Shown: piece by piece, positions 33,731-46,432 of the stretch
How positions within the stretch are numbered: the first letter of the stretch is position 1
How the letters are laid out: each line of letters starts with the position of its first letter
DNA from: Kalaharituber pfeilii
Taxonomy: Eukaryota > Ascomycota > Pezizomycetes > Pezizales > Pezizaceae
Length of the DNA: 64,000 bases
Direction of reading: 5' to 3'
Assembly: GCA_015179045.1 (NCBI GenBank)
Contig: WHUZ01000103.1
Coordinates: 1-64,000 of the forward strand
Made by a program: the position numbers and the translations under genes
Notes under the pieces: model-generated
The model's input: only the letters and a program-made list of their open reading frames with translations
Database searches by the model: none
Told to the model about the DNA's origin: nothing

Positions 33731-34009
33731 AGCACTCCGGTATATATTTATATTCCTGCACCTGTAAGGTCACTTAAGCAACATGGCCGCCAGCATCCCG
33801 GTAATCGCTTAACAACCCGAACCCGAGAATCTGCTAGAAGAACCCGGATCCCAGAACCAGCCGGAAAGCCGTAGAACCAGCCGGAAAGCCCTAGAACCTT
33901 CTGGAAGACTCCGGAATCCACCAGCGACAGGTATCGCCGAGCTCATTCCCGGATATTCCTACAAAGAGGCCCTTCCCGGACCGATTTATTACATAGATAT
34001 GACAGCTCC

Positions 34010-34830
34010 GGCCTGATAGCATGAGATGTGGCAGAATGAGTTGAATTTAAGAGATATGGTAGGTCCGGCCCCACGGCCTCAGGTGAAGAAGAATGAACTC
34101 AATTTTACAGGTATAGCAGGCCCCACCTACCGCCATGAGATGAGGTAGAGTGAGGTGAATTTGACAGGCATGGAAGGCCCAACCTAACGACGGCGTGAGA
34201 AGGTTGACAGGTATGGCCGGCCCACGAGATGAGGCAGAATAAGCTAAATTTGGCACGTATAGCCGGCCTGACATAATAGCGCGACATTAGGCACCATGAG
34301 CTGAATTTGACAGGTATGGCGGGCCTAACCTACTGGCACGAGATGCTGCAGAATGAGCTAAACTCGAGAGGTTTGGCAGGCCCTATTCGACGATGTGAGA
34401 TGAGCTAGAATGAGCAGAATTTGCAACATAGAGTATGCCTGACCCGGCGGTGTGAGATATGGCAACATGAGCTGAATTTGATAGATATGACAGGTCCGAC
34501 CCGACGGCACGAGATGATGTAGAATGAGCTGAATTTGATTTATGTGGCAGCCCGACCTGCCAGCGTGGGATGAGGTGGAATGAGCTGAATTTGACAGGTA
34601 TGGCAGGTCCGGCCGGACAGCATGAGATGAGGTAAAATGAGCTCAATTTGACAGGTATGGCAGATCTGAGCCGACGGCGTGAGGTGAGGTAGACTGGCTC
34701 AATTTCCCACGAATTGCACGCCCGACTTGACGGCATGAGCTGAATTTGGCACATATAGCTGGCCCGACCCGATGGTGCAAGATGAGGTGGAATGAGCTGA
34801 ATTTGACAGGCATGGCCGGCCCTAGCCATT
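34010..34830. repeat. Degenerate minisatellite, about 57-bp unit
   Basis: Roughly 13-14 imperfect units with core GAATGAGCTGAATTTGACAG and GATGAGGTAG.. plus a GGTCCGACCCGACGGC-like segment. It gives an apparent 182-codon minus-strand frame (34383-34931) that merely repeats the unit. It lies just 3' of the Helitron reading frame and may be part of that element. Confidence 0.8.
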
Positions 34831-34895
34831 TCAGTAGCCATTTCGGTAGCCATTTCAGCAGCCATTTCAGCAGCAGTTTCAGCAGCCATTTCAGA
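34828..34895. repeat. 12-bp tandem repeat
   Basis: Five to six copies of GCCATTTCAGYA adjoining the 57-bp array. Confidence 0.75.
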
Positions 34896-35580
34896 TAGGG
34901 TACGATAGTACCAACATTTATATATTTCCACTCTTATCTAGTTAAATACACTTACTGTAATTTCATGACCTCCATCCTATGCTCTATTGTGCCTAATTGC
35001 TCGTAATCCAGCGTATTAGTTTTTAGCTCCAGGTTGTGAAGTCGCTTCATCTCATCCAACAGAGCATCATCTGGTCGTGCAAAAAAAAACCTTATCTCGA
35101 AACCCTCTCAAAAACAACATGACATGGGATGGCAAAAGGAGAGCTACAGGGAGGATGACAGATGGTACACCGCAAGGATCTCCACTATCCCCGGTACTAT
35201 TCCTGATAGGTGTAGCACCTGTGGCAGAGAAGGTAGACCAACACAACTTCACCAGGTCATATGTCGATGATTTCCACAGTGTAATCTCACATCCGTCACT
35301 CCTAAAACTCCGACAAGCCATAAAGATACACAGGGCAAAAATCACCGAAACAGCAGCAGAGCATGGATTCGAAATTGACCCAAACAAGTCCGAGACACTA
35401 ATAATTGGGGTAAAAGGCCCTGACTATAGGCTAACCGGATTGACGGTAGATTGGGAGCTAAAATTTACTCGACATCATAAGAAGAGACTACTTCTCGGGA
35501 AGGCAGCATGGGGAGTGGCATCGAGACTAACTCGCCTCACACCAGGCAAGAAACGACAGATATATACAAGCATCGCACGC

Positions 35581-36564
35581 CAGTGTTCCCAACGGGCCAT
35601 AGAAATCTAGGCCTGGGCCGGCCCAGGCCGCCCAGGCCGGTCCAGGCCATTCAGGCCATTCAGGCCGGTCCAGGCCATTCAGGCTGCAGTGTGAGTTAAG
35701 TTATACAGTAGCTATATACAGAACGTACTCTAAATTCTACGTATACCTCATTCTCTAATGTTTAGGATTTTGCTTGCTAATTTTACACCGCCAGTATCGC
35801 TTTCCATTAGCCATGCACAGCTTCACCATAGTGTCAGATCCAACTTTGTCGCACCAGATTTTTGTAACCCAAATTCCAGAAGACTCGATATCGGCTTCAG
35901 ATTGGACTGCAGGGAATCGTCGATGCAAGATCAAAACCTGAACTGCACTATGGAGAGTGAAGAATAGTAGAAAATACTAAAGGAATCATCATCGCCAGTA
36001 CCGGTGGTTGGAATGTCTGTCTCCCTGCAATACTAATAAGAAATTAGTATATAGTCAAGCGATACAAAAAAAAATTACTTACCTGAATACCTGCGAAAAG
36101 CGCTGCTCAATAAAAAAAAGTCTAGATAGTTATCCGAAAATATTGAAAGGTTCATATAAATCCGTGTCCAAGTAACCTGAAGGTGGCTCCTGAAATAGCC
36201 TCGTAACCAGCCCTCCTGCCCCTGAAATTGCTTGGACGGCCTGAATGGCCTGGACGGCCTGAATGGCCTGGACGGCCTGGGCGGCCTGGACCAGCCTGGG
36301 CGGCCTGGACGGCCTGGACCGGCCTGGGCGGCCTGGACCAGCCTGGGCGGCCTGGACGGCCTGGACCGGCCTGGGCGGCCTGGGCGGCCTGGGCAGTCTG
36401 GACGGTCTGAAACCGCCCAGGCCCGCCTGGACCGGCCTGGACCGGCCTGGGCCATCTGGAACCTTGGCCTGGCCGGCCTGGGCTGTTTCAGGCCTGCCAA
36501 GCCAGGCCGCCAAGCCGGCCGGTCCAGGCGGCCTGGTCGGCGGCCTGGCCGGTTGGGAACACTG
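35581..36564. mobile_element. hAT-type non-autonomous element with GGCC-rich ends
   Basis: Inverted termini CAGTGTTCCCAACGGGCC and complement of CAGTGTTCCCAACCGGCC obey the hAT YARNG rule. The 8-bp duplication TCGCACGC (35573-35580, 36565-36572) is perfect and lies in LINE coding sequence. Inside each end are arrays of CAGGCCGGTCCAGGCCATT-type units: short on the left (35,609-35,695), long on the right (36,230-36,545). The middle has no transposase. The long GC-rich open frames across the arrays are repeat artefacts. Confidence 0.93.
36230..36545. repeat. GGCC-rich palindromic subterminal array
   Basis: Some 25 repetitions of GGCCTGGACGGCCTG / GGCCTGGGCGGCCTG motifs; each GGCC is itself palindromic, so single strands can fold extensively. 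It belongs to the hAT element above. Confidence 0.85.
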
Positions 36565-39500
36565 TCGCACGCACAATCGCCACATGGGGATGCTGGGCAT
36601 GGCAGGACTACTCAAGACAGTCTCCACCAGCAACCAAGATCAAAGACATAGAAAAATGGCAATACACAGTAGCACAGAAGATTACTGCAGCCCCGTGGGG
36701 TACCAGGCGAGACGTAGTCGAAGGAATAGCCAACCTAGAATCAGCCCAAACATTCCTAGAAGGAGAACGCCAGAGGGTAGAAGCCAGGGCCCTACGGTTC
36801 CACGATGAGATAATTCAAAACAGGGATAATGAGTGCAGGTACCTACGGGGGTCTCTCTCACACAACAACCCCCTACCACTAGCCATCCTACCAGCACTAC
36901 CTGCGGACGCAGACAAGCTCGAGTTCGAGAATGCCATAGCCAATGCCGAGGACGAGGGGTGGAACTCCGTCTACACTGACGGGAGCAGGATAGATTACAA
37001 GACAGGCCTAGGCACCTACGCAAAAGGCACCTCTACTTCCACATACCTAGGGGAACAGACTACTGTCAATGATGCAGAACTCATTGCCATGAGCGAAGCA
37101 TTACGCAATCAAGCTGGGGAACTCCTGATCATAACCGACTCTAAGGTATCGATATCCAAGCTCCTAAAGATCGCCCAGGGAGAACCCACCCACAAAGGAC
37201 CGGCAAAACTGGTTAGAGACGCCTGGAAAGCGAGAACAGACCGAGGTGACTGGGACGTTGCAGTGATGTGGGTCAAGTCCCATATAGGAGTCAAAGGGAA
37301 CACCGAGGCAGACACAGCTGCGAAAATAGGCACATGCCTCCCCTACCAAGATGAAACCATAACAGAAGATGGGATACGACAAACCTCGAGACATCAGCGC
37401 GCCACAGAGAGAAACCGGCTAGGGCTCAGCTACCGTCCCTTGACAAGACTTGGAAGTCGACACATAGCCACACTAGCAGGAATACTGGGCGGCAAGTTAC
37501 TACGGAAATGGCAGTACGAAATCGGGAAAGCAGACAGCCCAGAATGTCGATGGTGTGAGGAGGAGGAGGAGACTACTGAACATGTGCTCACTAGGTGCAG
37601 GACATGGAAACGAAAGTGACCAGGAGGCATGCAAGACTTGGTCACTCCTCCGAAGAGCAAGGACACAGACCCACTTAGAGACATCTTGGAGTGGGCAGGG
37701 GCATAGGAGACACACAGGATCTTTTCTTATTCCTTTTCTTCTACCTTCATATGTATCTAATCTCATGTAACTAATCTCGCCATAGCCCCCAGGGCGGCAC
37801 GCGAGTAATGATATAAAAAAAAAAAAAAAAAAACCCTCTCAAAAAATTGAGACCATCTAGACTACGGCATCTTGATAATGCCACATATACCGCCGTGAAC
37901 GTACGATGTTGCCCAAATGAATTGGTTGACTCTAAGTCAACTAAAATATTGTCAAATGTTCTTCCTTGTGCCTTATAATCAGTGATTGCAAACCCGGGGC
38001 AACATGGTATTTGAAACCGCCGTACTTTGACCTTCTCTCGTTTATTTCGTTGATCTGGCATGTGTACTGTGAAGGTTTGGGGATACACTGGCACCATACC
38101 CTCCGCTAACCCTGAAAGTGGCTTAAATCGAGCATCCTGTACCTGTACAAAAAGACACTTTGGTGGCCTGTCAACGATCCATATATCCTGTCCTTGAAGA
38201 ATTTCTGGCAGATCAATATTAGACTGATTCAAAGCATAAACCCTTGAACACTCATCCAGAACAATATCCATAGCAATTCCTTCTTTTCCGTTCACAAGTC
38301 CCAACATAACATGAACATTTTGATTGATTATTACTGGCATCCCTTTCGTGTAAACAAAGATTCCGGGCCCAGGTACACTGCTGCCAGCATCCCCAATACT
38401 GAGCATATACCAAAGGTCTAATGCGAGGTCTCCAGTAGTGCTATAATGTTGCGCCATAAACAAAAATATCTGTTGTCGCTGTACTCTCGCCAGTTCGAAA
38501 ACTGTACCGATATTTAGATATTGTCGAATCGCATTTGAACGTACAATAACCTTTCGTGCACTGGTTCCAGAAGGGTTTATCCCGATACTGTACGTACTAA
38601 TGACCCGCTCCATTAAAAGCATATAGTCATCATATGTTGAACAGCCCCCTCTTATGCGTCGTAACAGCTGTGAATACTGAGCATCTTCTGCCTGTCGCAT
38701 TTGTTCATCCAGCATAACCACAGATGAGAAATTATGCCAAATATGCTGCCCATTTAAAGCTTCCTCAAGAACGTTATGCCTATCCAATGGCTGCCACAAA
38801 GCCTTTCCATTCACAGGCGGGAATTGGTAGAAATCGCCTGTTAATAAAACTACCTTCAGCCCTCCAAATAGTGATGAATCATTACGAATAAGGCGGCATT
38901 GTGCCTCAATCTGCGAGAGTGTTGTCAATGATATCATGCTCACTTCATCGATAATTAGTACCTGCTTATGGATCCATAGCTGTTGCAACTTATTCGAATT
39001 CCGAGATTGAGATCCACGAACAGATAAACCTAATGCTCCGTGTACCGTAGAGCCTCCAATGTTGTCGGCTGCAGCACCGCTTGCTGCTGTAACCTGCACG
39101 ATTCCTGCCAAAAGTCAACTCTGTTCAATACTGACATTTCTATAGAATACTAACCTTCTCGCCCAGCAACCTTCATGAGATACACAATGGCTGCAACTAT
39201 CCTGCTCTTTCCGGTGCCCCCCTCACCACCACAATATATCAATAATGGTGAAGTAGATACATTGCCCTGGACACCGGCAGCCACCATGAACAATACTTGA
39301 CGCTGCTTTGCATTCAATGAAAAGGAAGATGCGACTAAGCTAGTCTGCTGGTGCCAATCTGCCGCAGTGTTGCAAAGTACTATTTCTATATCTCCACCAT
39401 TGGCACTATTATGGCTAACCTCCGGTACAACATAATCTTCAAGTTCCTCTGAGTCTTGTGTCAAGTCACCATTATCCCTTCCTCCACTCCATATAAATAA

Positions 39501-42500
39501 ACGGTCTTCTTCCTGCGTTCGCATTTGGTGTCTCCACTGAGTAATAGTCTCGTTGGACACGGTCCGAGTTCGGGTGACCACTTCTTCAAGAGAGACAACA
39601 ATAGTACTAGCCTGGGCGTAAGTTGAAGTACTCCTGCCTTCAAGCCCCTGCGGACTACTTAGCATAGAGAGAAGTGCTGACATTGCAGAATCTCCACTGG
39701 ACAAGGAACATATATCAAACGCCGGCTCTCCAAATACGGCTTCGTCTGACATGACAGTACCCAATGCCAATCCAACGCTAAAAGGAGTATCAACTTCCAG
39801 TCGTGTCTGGGGGATAGAATTGTCAAATATATCGTCATCTTCATCAAACACACCGAGACGAGTCAACAAGGTTTCTGTCTCCCCAACCTCCTCTGATCGT
39901 ATTCTACGATCTTCCTTGATGTCCTCAGAAGACTTGCGTAACAGCTCCAAATTATCAATTAGCTGTAATATGCGGTCAGGCATAACGCATGGTTTTATCT
40001 CCTTATCAAGTATATGCATATTCTTCCACCTTTGTAAAACGTTTTCAAAGGTTTTGACATCATAGATGACATCGGTGACAGCCGGAATCAATTGCCATGG
40101 AAGGAACAAACCGAGAACAAGTGCACTGAAGCGTAAACGACCCTGTGGAGTATCATAATGTGCAAATATGGTGCCACCAGTCAGCGTGGGAACTCGAAAA
40201 TCCTCCTTCTTCCTCAGATAGTACTTGTTGTGACGTTTATATACCGTTGATCGAAAGTCGTAAAGACTAAAAGATTTGAAAGCTAAGGGGCGGGTAACGT
40301 AATCATCGAAATAGCTCTTCACATTACCATATCTATCCACCTGAACAACTGTATCATCCATTGGCGTAGGGAATGGTTCCTTAGGGACCAGATCCGGATA
40401 CATGTGTCGCATCTGTGCATATAGTGCATCAAGATTAATGGAGATATGCTCATGAGAAGAATAATACTCCGGCTGAGACAAGGCAACATTAGCAATTTCG
40501 ACCCCAGATAATTCACGGTCAGTTGCGAGCCGATTAAACGTTTGCAACAGAAACTTCCGGCTGCGCTCAAAATTGGCCCTGTCAACTACTTCACCTTCAC
40601 CTGCATCGGGCATCTTGGCTCTGATACCTGCCGCAAAAGCAACTCGATGATATGTTTTCTGCGACATCTTAGTCTGGTAATCAGTGATGTAGTAAATTAA
40701 CGACAATGCCTTTGCCTTGCGCACCACAAACTGAAAGTCATGGTTACATCGCAGTACGGAAGCAATGAATGGACTCCATGAAACAACGCGACCATGATTT
40801 CGATACAAATGAATATTTCCTAAGCATCATTAGTATAAAGTAGTACTATAGACCAGACAGTGAAGAAATACCGTCACTGTCAACAGTTGTACTATCATGT
40901 AACGCCCAAGGTGCACCGAAGCGACACAGTTGGCGATTAAATTTCCAACATGTTGATGTATGTCTGTGCATGTTTTTCCGCCTTGCAACAGCATTACCAT
41001 CTGCTAATAAACATTCTCGAAAGGATGCAGCGGGCTGGTCAATCAGCACATTGCCACCATGGAGATCAAAGTTCTCAATTTGGGATTTTAGGTCGATATC
41101 CTCCCGGAAAAGGGCCCCAATGTAATCCAGCACTCGTGCTTGAAACCCATCTTTATTCTCCAAAATTTGCTCTCGCAGATGGTGAAACTGATGGTTACCA
41201 CGCAGCCAAAGAAAGCCATGTAAATGGAGAGATCCTCTACCATTTGTCTCTGTGGTACCAAAGTATGCCTCCACATCTCCAAAAATTCCAACTTGATCAC
41301 CAGCTGGCTTGACTAGGGCGTCAAAGAAGGATGTGATCATTTTTCCGAAGAAGAGAGCAGACGACACAGGATCGCGGGTCGCAGCCATGTGTTGTAGGTG
41401 TTCACGTTGCTCCGGTGGAATGTTCATAGGAATAGTAACTCCTGCTATTTTGCATAGCATGGGATGACTCAGGTCTGACGGACTAATAGTGAACCAAATA
41501 GCAGGAAGCCCGAAACGTAAAATATTACCACGAATTGCCTTCCTCATTGCAAGTCTACTCTCATTGGACAATGGAACCTGAGAGCCCATAGCAGTTAAAG
41601 ATTGCAGCAATGACCAGACTGGTTTGACAGTAACAGGAGACCCATCCTTTAGTTGCTCTGCCGCCAACCGAAGCTCTTCCGCAGTCAAGGATGCTACCTC
41701 TTTGCTTTTCCTGTCCCAATCACCTCGTTTTGTCATCATCCGACTAACATAATTAGTACGGTGTCGAAACTGAATGTTATGTGCAAGGTACAGAAAATGT
41801 GGATGCCGCGCAAACCGGCCAGTATGGTGCCGCAACAATGAGACCAACCAAGTTTGATATGAAATCTTTCCCTGAAACAGCGGATCTAGTGGGCCACCAC
41901 GACCATTCCAAAATAATGTTGGAAATGTTCCGGGAAAAACTCGAGCATCATTATAATCGTTCAATAATTCCTTTCCAGTCCGCACAGCCAGGTATTCAGT
42001 AACTAGTGTAGGCAGCGAGTTCTGGGATGCGGTAACTGGCGGTAACTGTCCAGCGTCAGTTACGTCACTATCATCGTCGCTATTGCCATCACCGGACCCA
42101 GAGGAAAACAGTGAAGTAATAACTTCGGGGCCGATGCGTTGCGTAGTACCGTCCACGGGTGCAAGGACGGATGTTGTAAAGACCTGCTTAAGATCATGAG
42201 CATTGTCTACATGTGATGTGCTCACATTGCTGTCCTCTTGATCCAGAGTTCCTCCATCATCAGGTGTGTACCCTGAACGCTCTGCTGCATCCGCTTCCAC
42301 GTCATCGATTAGCACAAGCGAATCACGCAGTTCCTGTGGAATGAAATGAGGAGGCCAACTATTCAACAGCTCATGGTCCACTTCAACATCACGAAATAGA
42401 TTATTGTCCCGCTTTAATCCAAGGAGTGCATTGAGGACCACGTCGCGCCGTACCTGCAACGTCGGCCGTAATTCCTCGTCAGATGGCCGAGATTTCCCCA

Positions 42501-43320
42501 CCCACATCACCTTTATGGTTTCCGATAAACGAAGGTCACGTGAGGGTAGAATTTTGAATAATGGCTGCACATTTTGCGGAACGACGATCATATGACCCTT
42601 GCAATGACGATAGTGTACTGGGGATGAGCCGACAACTTTCGCGATAAACCCGAAGGCCTTGCAAGGAGCAATTAGTTGCTCTTCAACCAATGTCAAGTTG
42701 CGTAGGTACAATGGCATATCGTCGTGACAGCCGAAATCGAACCCTGAGCGAATGGACACTGGTGGAGCAATAGGACGTGCACGATCAAGATAACTCCAAC
42801 ATTCCCGACACGTCTGTACAGCGGTGGAATTGCCAACGACTTGTAATCCACACTTGTCAAGGCAGACTCGATGATTGCTATCCGTAAGCACCTTTAACTT
42901 TTTGCACGGGCGACCTTGCTGCAAAATCCAGTGGTGACAGTCACTCTCCTTTGCCAGCAAACCACACACAGCGCAGGTTGCGGTCGGCAAATCCCCTTGC
43001 AACCTGTAGAAGTTTGTGTAACAGTCCTTTATCACTTCATCGGCAATAGGCTGGGGCCATGCAGCACTAGCATCCTTTTTCCGTTTGAAGTCCTCTTCCA
43101 AGTCACGTAGACATTGTGCGGCCTTTTCTGGTTCGTGAGGATGACTGGAAGGTTTAGCTGGGAGGTTTGCTGTGACATCAACCCACCTATCCGGTGTAGC
43201 CAGGTAGGTAGTGAGATAGGAACTCATGTCGCGCGAGGGTTTGCGGTTGCACGATAATTTCTTTACTGTCCAAACATATGTTGTGCCAAGAGGAAACTTC
43301 GGCTCCCGTTCAGTCGCCAT

Positions 43321-43826
43321 GATCTGATGGTAGGAAGAGGACAGGACGATGTATGGTAGCTAGAGCAGACTTTAACAACAACCAGTGAATCCTGAAGGGA
43401 GCTGTAAGAACAAAAGCATAAATCACGTTAAGAAGCAGAGAACCCTACCTATTCAGTATGGTTACGGACGTTGGATATTATCGAGGAAGTACTGAAAAGG
43501 ATGTACACGTCAGGATCGTTAGGCCATAATAGGTGAGAAAGATATCCAGAACTGAAAGGAACGTTCTACGCAAACAGCATTTACATAGAATCAGCATAAC
43601 TCATACCACGGACTCTTTTTATTGCTAGAGCTAGTGCTCTTACCATGTCTCCTGCATGCTAGAACCACAAGCATTGCGAAGAAACCTATAGAATGATGGA
43701 AGGGGACAGAACCGCTTCCTGTGAGGTTCCAGCAAACACCCGGCAAAGCGCATATATAGAGAGAAGGTTCGCCACTTGTATGAGCTGTAACGTGAACAGC
43801 GACAACCCAATAACAATTTTCGAAAG
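43321..43826. other. Upstream of Helitron gene; no gene seen
   Basis: Should include the Helitron 5' end (TC terminus) on the minus strand, but I could not place it. Confidence 0.35.
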
Positions 43827-44721
43827 ATGCCGGGGAAGGTGCGCAAACAGTCCAATAAGAGGAATAAGAGCATAGTCATAGAGGAGAAGGAAAGCATCGA
43901 TGACTGGAGCGATGACGACATGGTAACGACGGAGGGACCCTGTAAAACAGAGCATAGCACCAGGAGGCCTAGCAAGACATCTAACGGCCTTAACACACCA
44001 ATGCCTAATAGCAGTTCGCAGGAAAGCAATATGGCAAAGCTCCATGCATATGGAAGAACAGAAGATATGGATAAGGATATGCCGCCGGATGAGACGAAGG
44101 AAAGCTACATAACACTTGCGCGGAGCCTACCCATAACAAAGTTAAAGGCAGATCACACAGTTCGAGAAAAAGAATGGAAACTAGTGTCGGACGACTCGGA
44201 GTTCGAGGACACCAATAACCTTGTCAACATGGAGCCACCAACAGGAAATTCTAAGCGAAAATTGGAGCCACATGTTGTATTGGAAAAGGGCAAGGAACCG
44301 CAAACAAAGAGGGAAGGTATAAAGAGCGCGGAAACAAGTGCAGTAAGGTTGGAGGAACGACGGGTCGCCGAAGAAGCTGTAGAAAGGTGGTACTCAAGTG
44401 ATTGGTACATTGATAGGTTGGTTAACACGGAAGTGGAATGGACCAAAATTGAAGGGGGTGGATATCAAATCGTAGATAATGAAGAGGAACCTGCAGATAT
44501 GTAAGTAATCTTGAACGTCTGTACTTCACATCTAACCTGTGCGAAATAGAATGATATGTGGACTCATTATCAATAATTACCTTACACAGACAGGAAAAGG
44601 GGGGAAGTATAATCTTCATGTGGAGCTTTCCAATGATACCACGAACAAACATAACAAGTGCTCCAGTCATGTCCCGCATACCCCGGCTACCATTAAATGG
44701 AACAACACTAAAACTGAGTAG
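43827..44721 (+). CDS. Hypothetical charged protein, two exons
   Basis: Exon 43827-44500 and exon 44550-44721 join across a 49-nt intron (GTAAGT donor, CTAAC branch point, AAATAG acceptor) to give 281 residues. The sequence is hydrophilic and rich in Glu, Lys, Asp and Ser (IDDWSDDDMV, KLVSDDSEFEDTN), with likely disorder through most of its length and a short more ordered segment (AVERWYSSDWYIDRLVNTEV). The second exon adds TGKGGKYNLHVELSND. A different downstream frame (to 45,016, CYTIDELRAAIKELPYPD) also looks coding-like, so another intron may exist. Family not recognised; nothing indicates localisation. Confidence 0.5.
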
Positions 44722-46432
44722 CCGTCACACAGACTGCTATACGATAGACGAGCTGCGGGCCGCGATAAAGGAGTTACCATATCCCGACATATATGAAGCA
44801 AAGTCCACAACCAAGGGACTACAGTCCGGAAAGGAGCTGCCCGAGTTGAAAGCAACCTTTTTGCAGAAATTCGAAACAGTCTTCGTATGGTTTCAGCTGC
44901 GCAGTTGGACAGTCACTACAGGAGGAATTTCCGCGATACTGCAACGAGTTGTCGCAATTGATCGCAAAAAAGCTCCGACGGCTTTGTTTCAGGGCAGGGA
45001 TGACAGTACTAGATGACAGGGAGACGAGAAAAGCTCCTGAACAAGCGAGAGAAAGGAACGGACCTAAAAGACGTAAAATGATTGCGTGAAAGGGTCAGTA
45101 GTCATTGGAAGGCCATCTGGGGTAGCAATATCAAAGTGTGGGGTTTTTGTAGCGTACTAGTGAATCGATCCTAACTCGTATACAATAAATACAATTGGCG
45201 GAAGGGGAAAAACTCTAGAAGGCGGAGTAAGCAAATCGTCAACCTATGGGGAATGAAGTGGACAATTATAGTCCTAACAGTAGGAGCCTTGAATGCCTTG
45301 TAGTAGCGATAAGGTTAAGCGTATTCCCGTACCCAGGTCTGCATTGTAACGCAAGGGTAGTAGTTAGTAGTGGATGCCCAGGAAGCGGCTCAAAAGCCCA
45401 GGAGATCACGTGACTTTAACTTTTCACAGTGGCGCAGCGGTACGCACTATGATGTCAGATACGCCTGAATTAATGATGGTACGAAGGATCTCTGAGTTCA
45501 ATTCCTCTGCATACCATTCTTTTTCTTTTGTTTTTTTCCCTTTCCGTGGATTTGGGGTGCATCACAGGTGCAAAACTAGGGGGATAAATTGTGCTGCATT
45601 AGAAATGTAAAGCTTTGGAACAAATGAGTCATCCGTTAAGGAAATAGGTAAAACGTCTACGCTAAAAATTGAGCCGCTGAGTGGCTTGACGACACTACTT
45701 AACCTAGTTCGAAATGTGACAGGAACGAGCGATGTACGGTCAATCTAAACAACTCGACAACCTGACATTTCGACTACTCGAAAGCTAGGCATCATGGAGG
45801 GTGTGTAAACACTCAGATCACACGTCGCCGATGCTACCTTCTCGTAAATAACAGTAAAGCAGCTTGATGGCATGGCAGGTCCGAAGCGTAAGAGCTCCAT
45901 CGGCCAAACTCGACAGCAGAGCACCGTTGTCAGGGTGACCGAACAAAGTATCAATGATAACATGCTGATGAGAGATGACGCAAGGTAATGATGCCATTCA
46001 TAGTTATTGATGATGCCATGATGATGATGACCGTGACAAAGAAGCTTGCTAATTAGCACTCAATGTTAAATAGCCTGAGTGTAATGCAATAACTTACACG
46101 CTGGACGCCTATATATAGAGGCCTAAACGGCCTCTATACAAATGGTAAGATCTAAGCGTTGTCCTAAGTTACACCTACATGTTGCTGTAATCGTAGACAT
46201 CATGATAATCGTCGCAACTCGACCGCTTGGCAAGTTGACAGCTCGACAGCATGGCGGCATTACAGATCAAAAGTTCAACACATAGAGACCGCACCTTCTC
46301 AACATGTGGACAACATGGCAGCAACACAGCTAAAGAACTCGGCAGCTGAACGGCATGGGATCATTGTGAGTATACATGGACTCAAGGTGCGTTTTGCGAA
46401 TGCTGACGTCTGGTGAATAGCTGCATGCCAGT
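44722..46432. other. No gene recognised; Pol III-like sequence at 45,428-45,506
   Basis: GTGGCGCAGCGG followed about 55 bp later by GAGTTCAATTCC looks like internal Pol III A and B boxes, then a T-rich stretch. The T-arm and acceptor do not pair properly, so it is not a tRNA gene; a decayed tRNA-derived SINE head is possible. Near 46,110-46,140 is a short palindrome TATAGAGGCC..GGCCTCTATA. Confidence 0.35.

Larger units (their letters stand above)
35115..37831 (+). mobile_element. Tad-like LINE copy, 5'-truncated, tail-1 end
   Basis: Inserted in the Helitron with the 14-bp duplication AACCCTCTCAAAAA (35101-35114, 37832-37845). ORF2 begins in the RT palm (PQGSPLSPVLFLIGVAP, catalytic YVDD), continues IYTSIAR, then after the hAT insert TIATWGCWAW, an RNase H domain (VYTDGSR, LLIITDSK, WVKSHIGVKGNTEAD) and a C-terminal Cys/His motif (CRWCEEEEETTEHVLTRC). 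With the hAT and one 8-bp duplication removed the frame is open up to a TGA at 37617-37619, where related copies have Trp (WKRKWPGG). Then 3' UTR, tail-1 hairpin (GCCC-CCA-GGGC) and poly(A). Young but dead on arrival through truncation. Confidence 0.93.
34952..43320 (-). pseudogene. Helitron Rep-helicase, split by a LINE
   Basis: Exons 43320-40872, 40819-39155 and 39104 onward are joined by introns of 52 and 50 nt with canonical ends. The N-terminal third has Cys/His clusters (CAVCGLLAKESDCHHW, CRECW). The Rep HUH motif is GRGSLHLHGFLWL near residue 700. The two-tyrosine motif IYYITDYQTK is near 860, encoded across the first intron. The PIF1-like helicase has Walker A GGEGGTGKS near 1345 and Walker B LIIDEVSM near 1420, and ends ALSRCRSLDGLNFLRGF. 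The LINE at 35115-37831 interrupts codons for RGF. Past it the frame resumes, but an extra T in a nine-T run shifts it; corrected, it continues LLDEMKRLHNLELKTNTL to a stop at 34952. The protein would nick and unwind element ends for rolling-circle transposition. Terminal TC/CTRR ends were not located. Confidence 0.88.

Noticed and set aside
34383..34931. 182-codon minus-strand gene
   Set aside because: The peptide repeats the 57-bp minisatellite unit; the frame is a by-product of the array.
36230..36545. CRISPR array
   Set aside because: Units are too short and variable, there are no unique spacers of constant length, the genome is eukaryotic, and TIR plus TSD show a hAT element.
36228..36808. 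Long Gly/Pro/Trp-rich open frames on both strands
   Set aside because: They follow the GGCC arrays of the hAT element and part of the LINE in the wrong frame; no coherent protein.
45428..45506. tRNA gene
   Set aside because: A- and B-box-like motifs exist, but the T-arm and acceptor strands do not pair and no anticodon arm forms.
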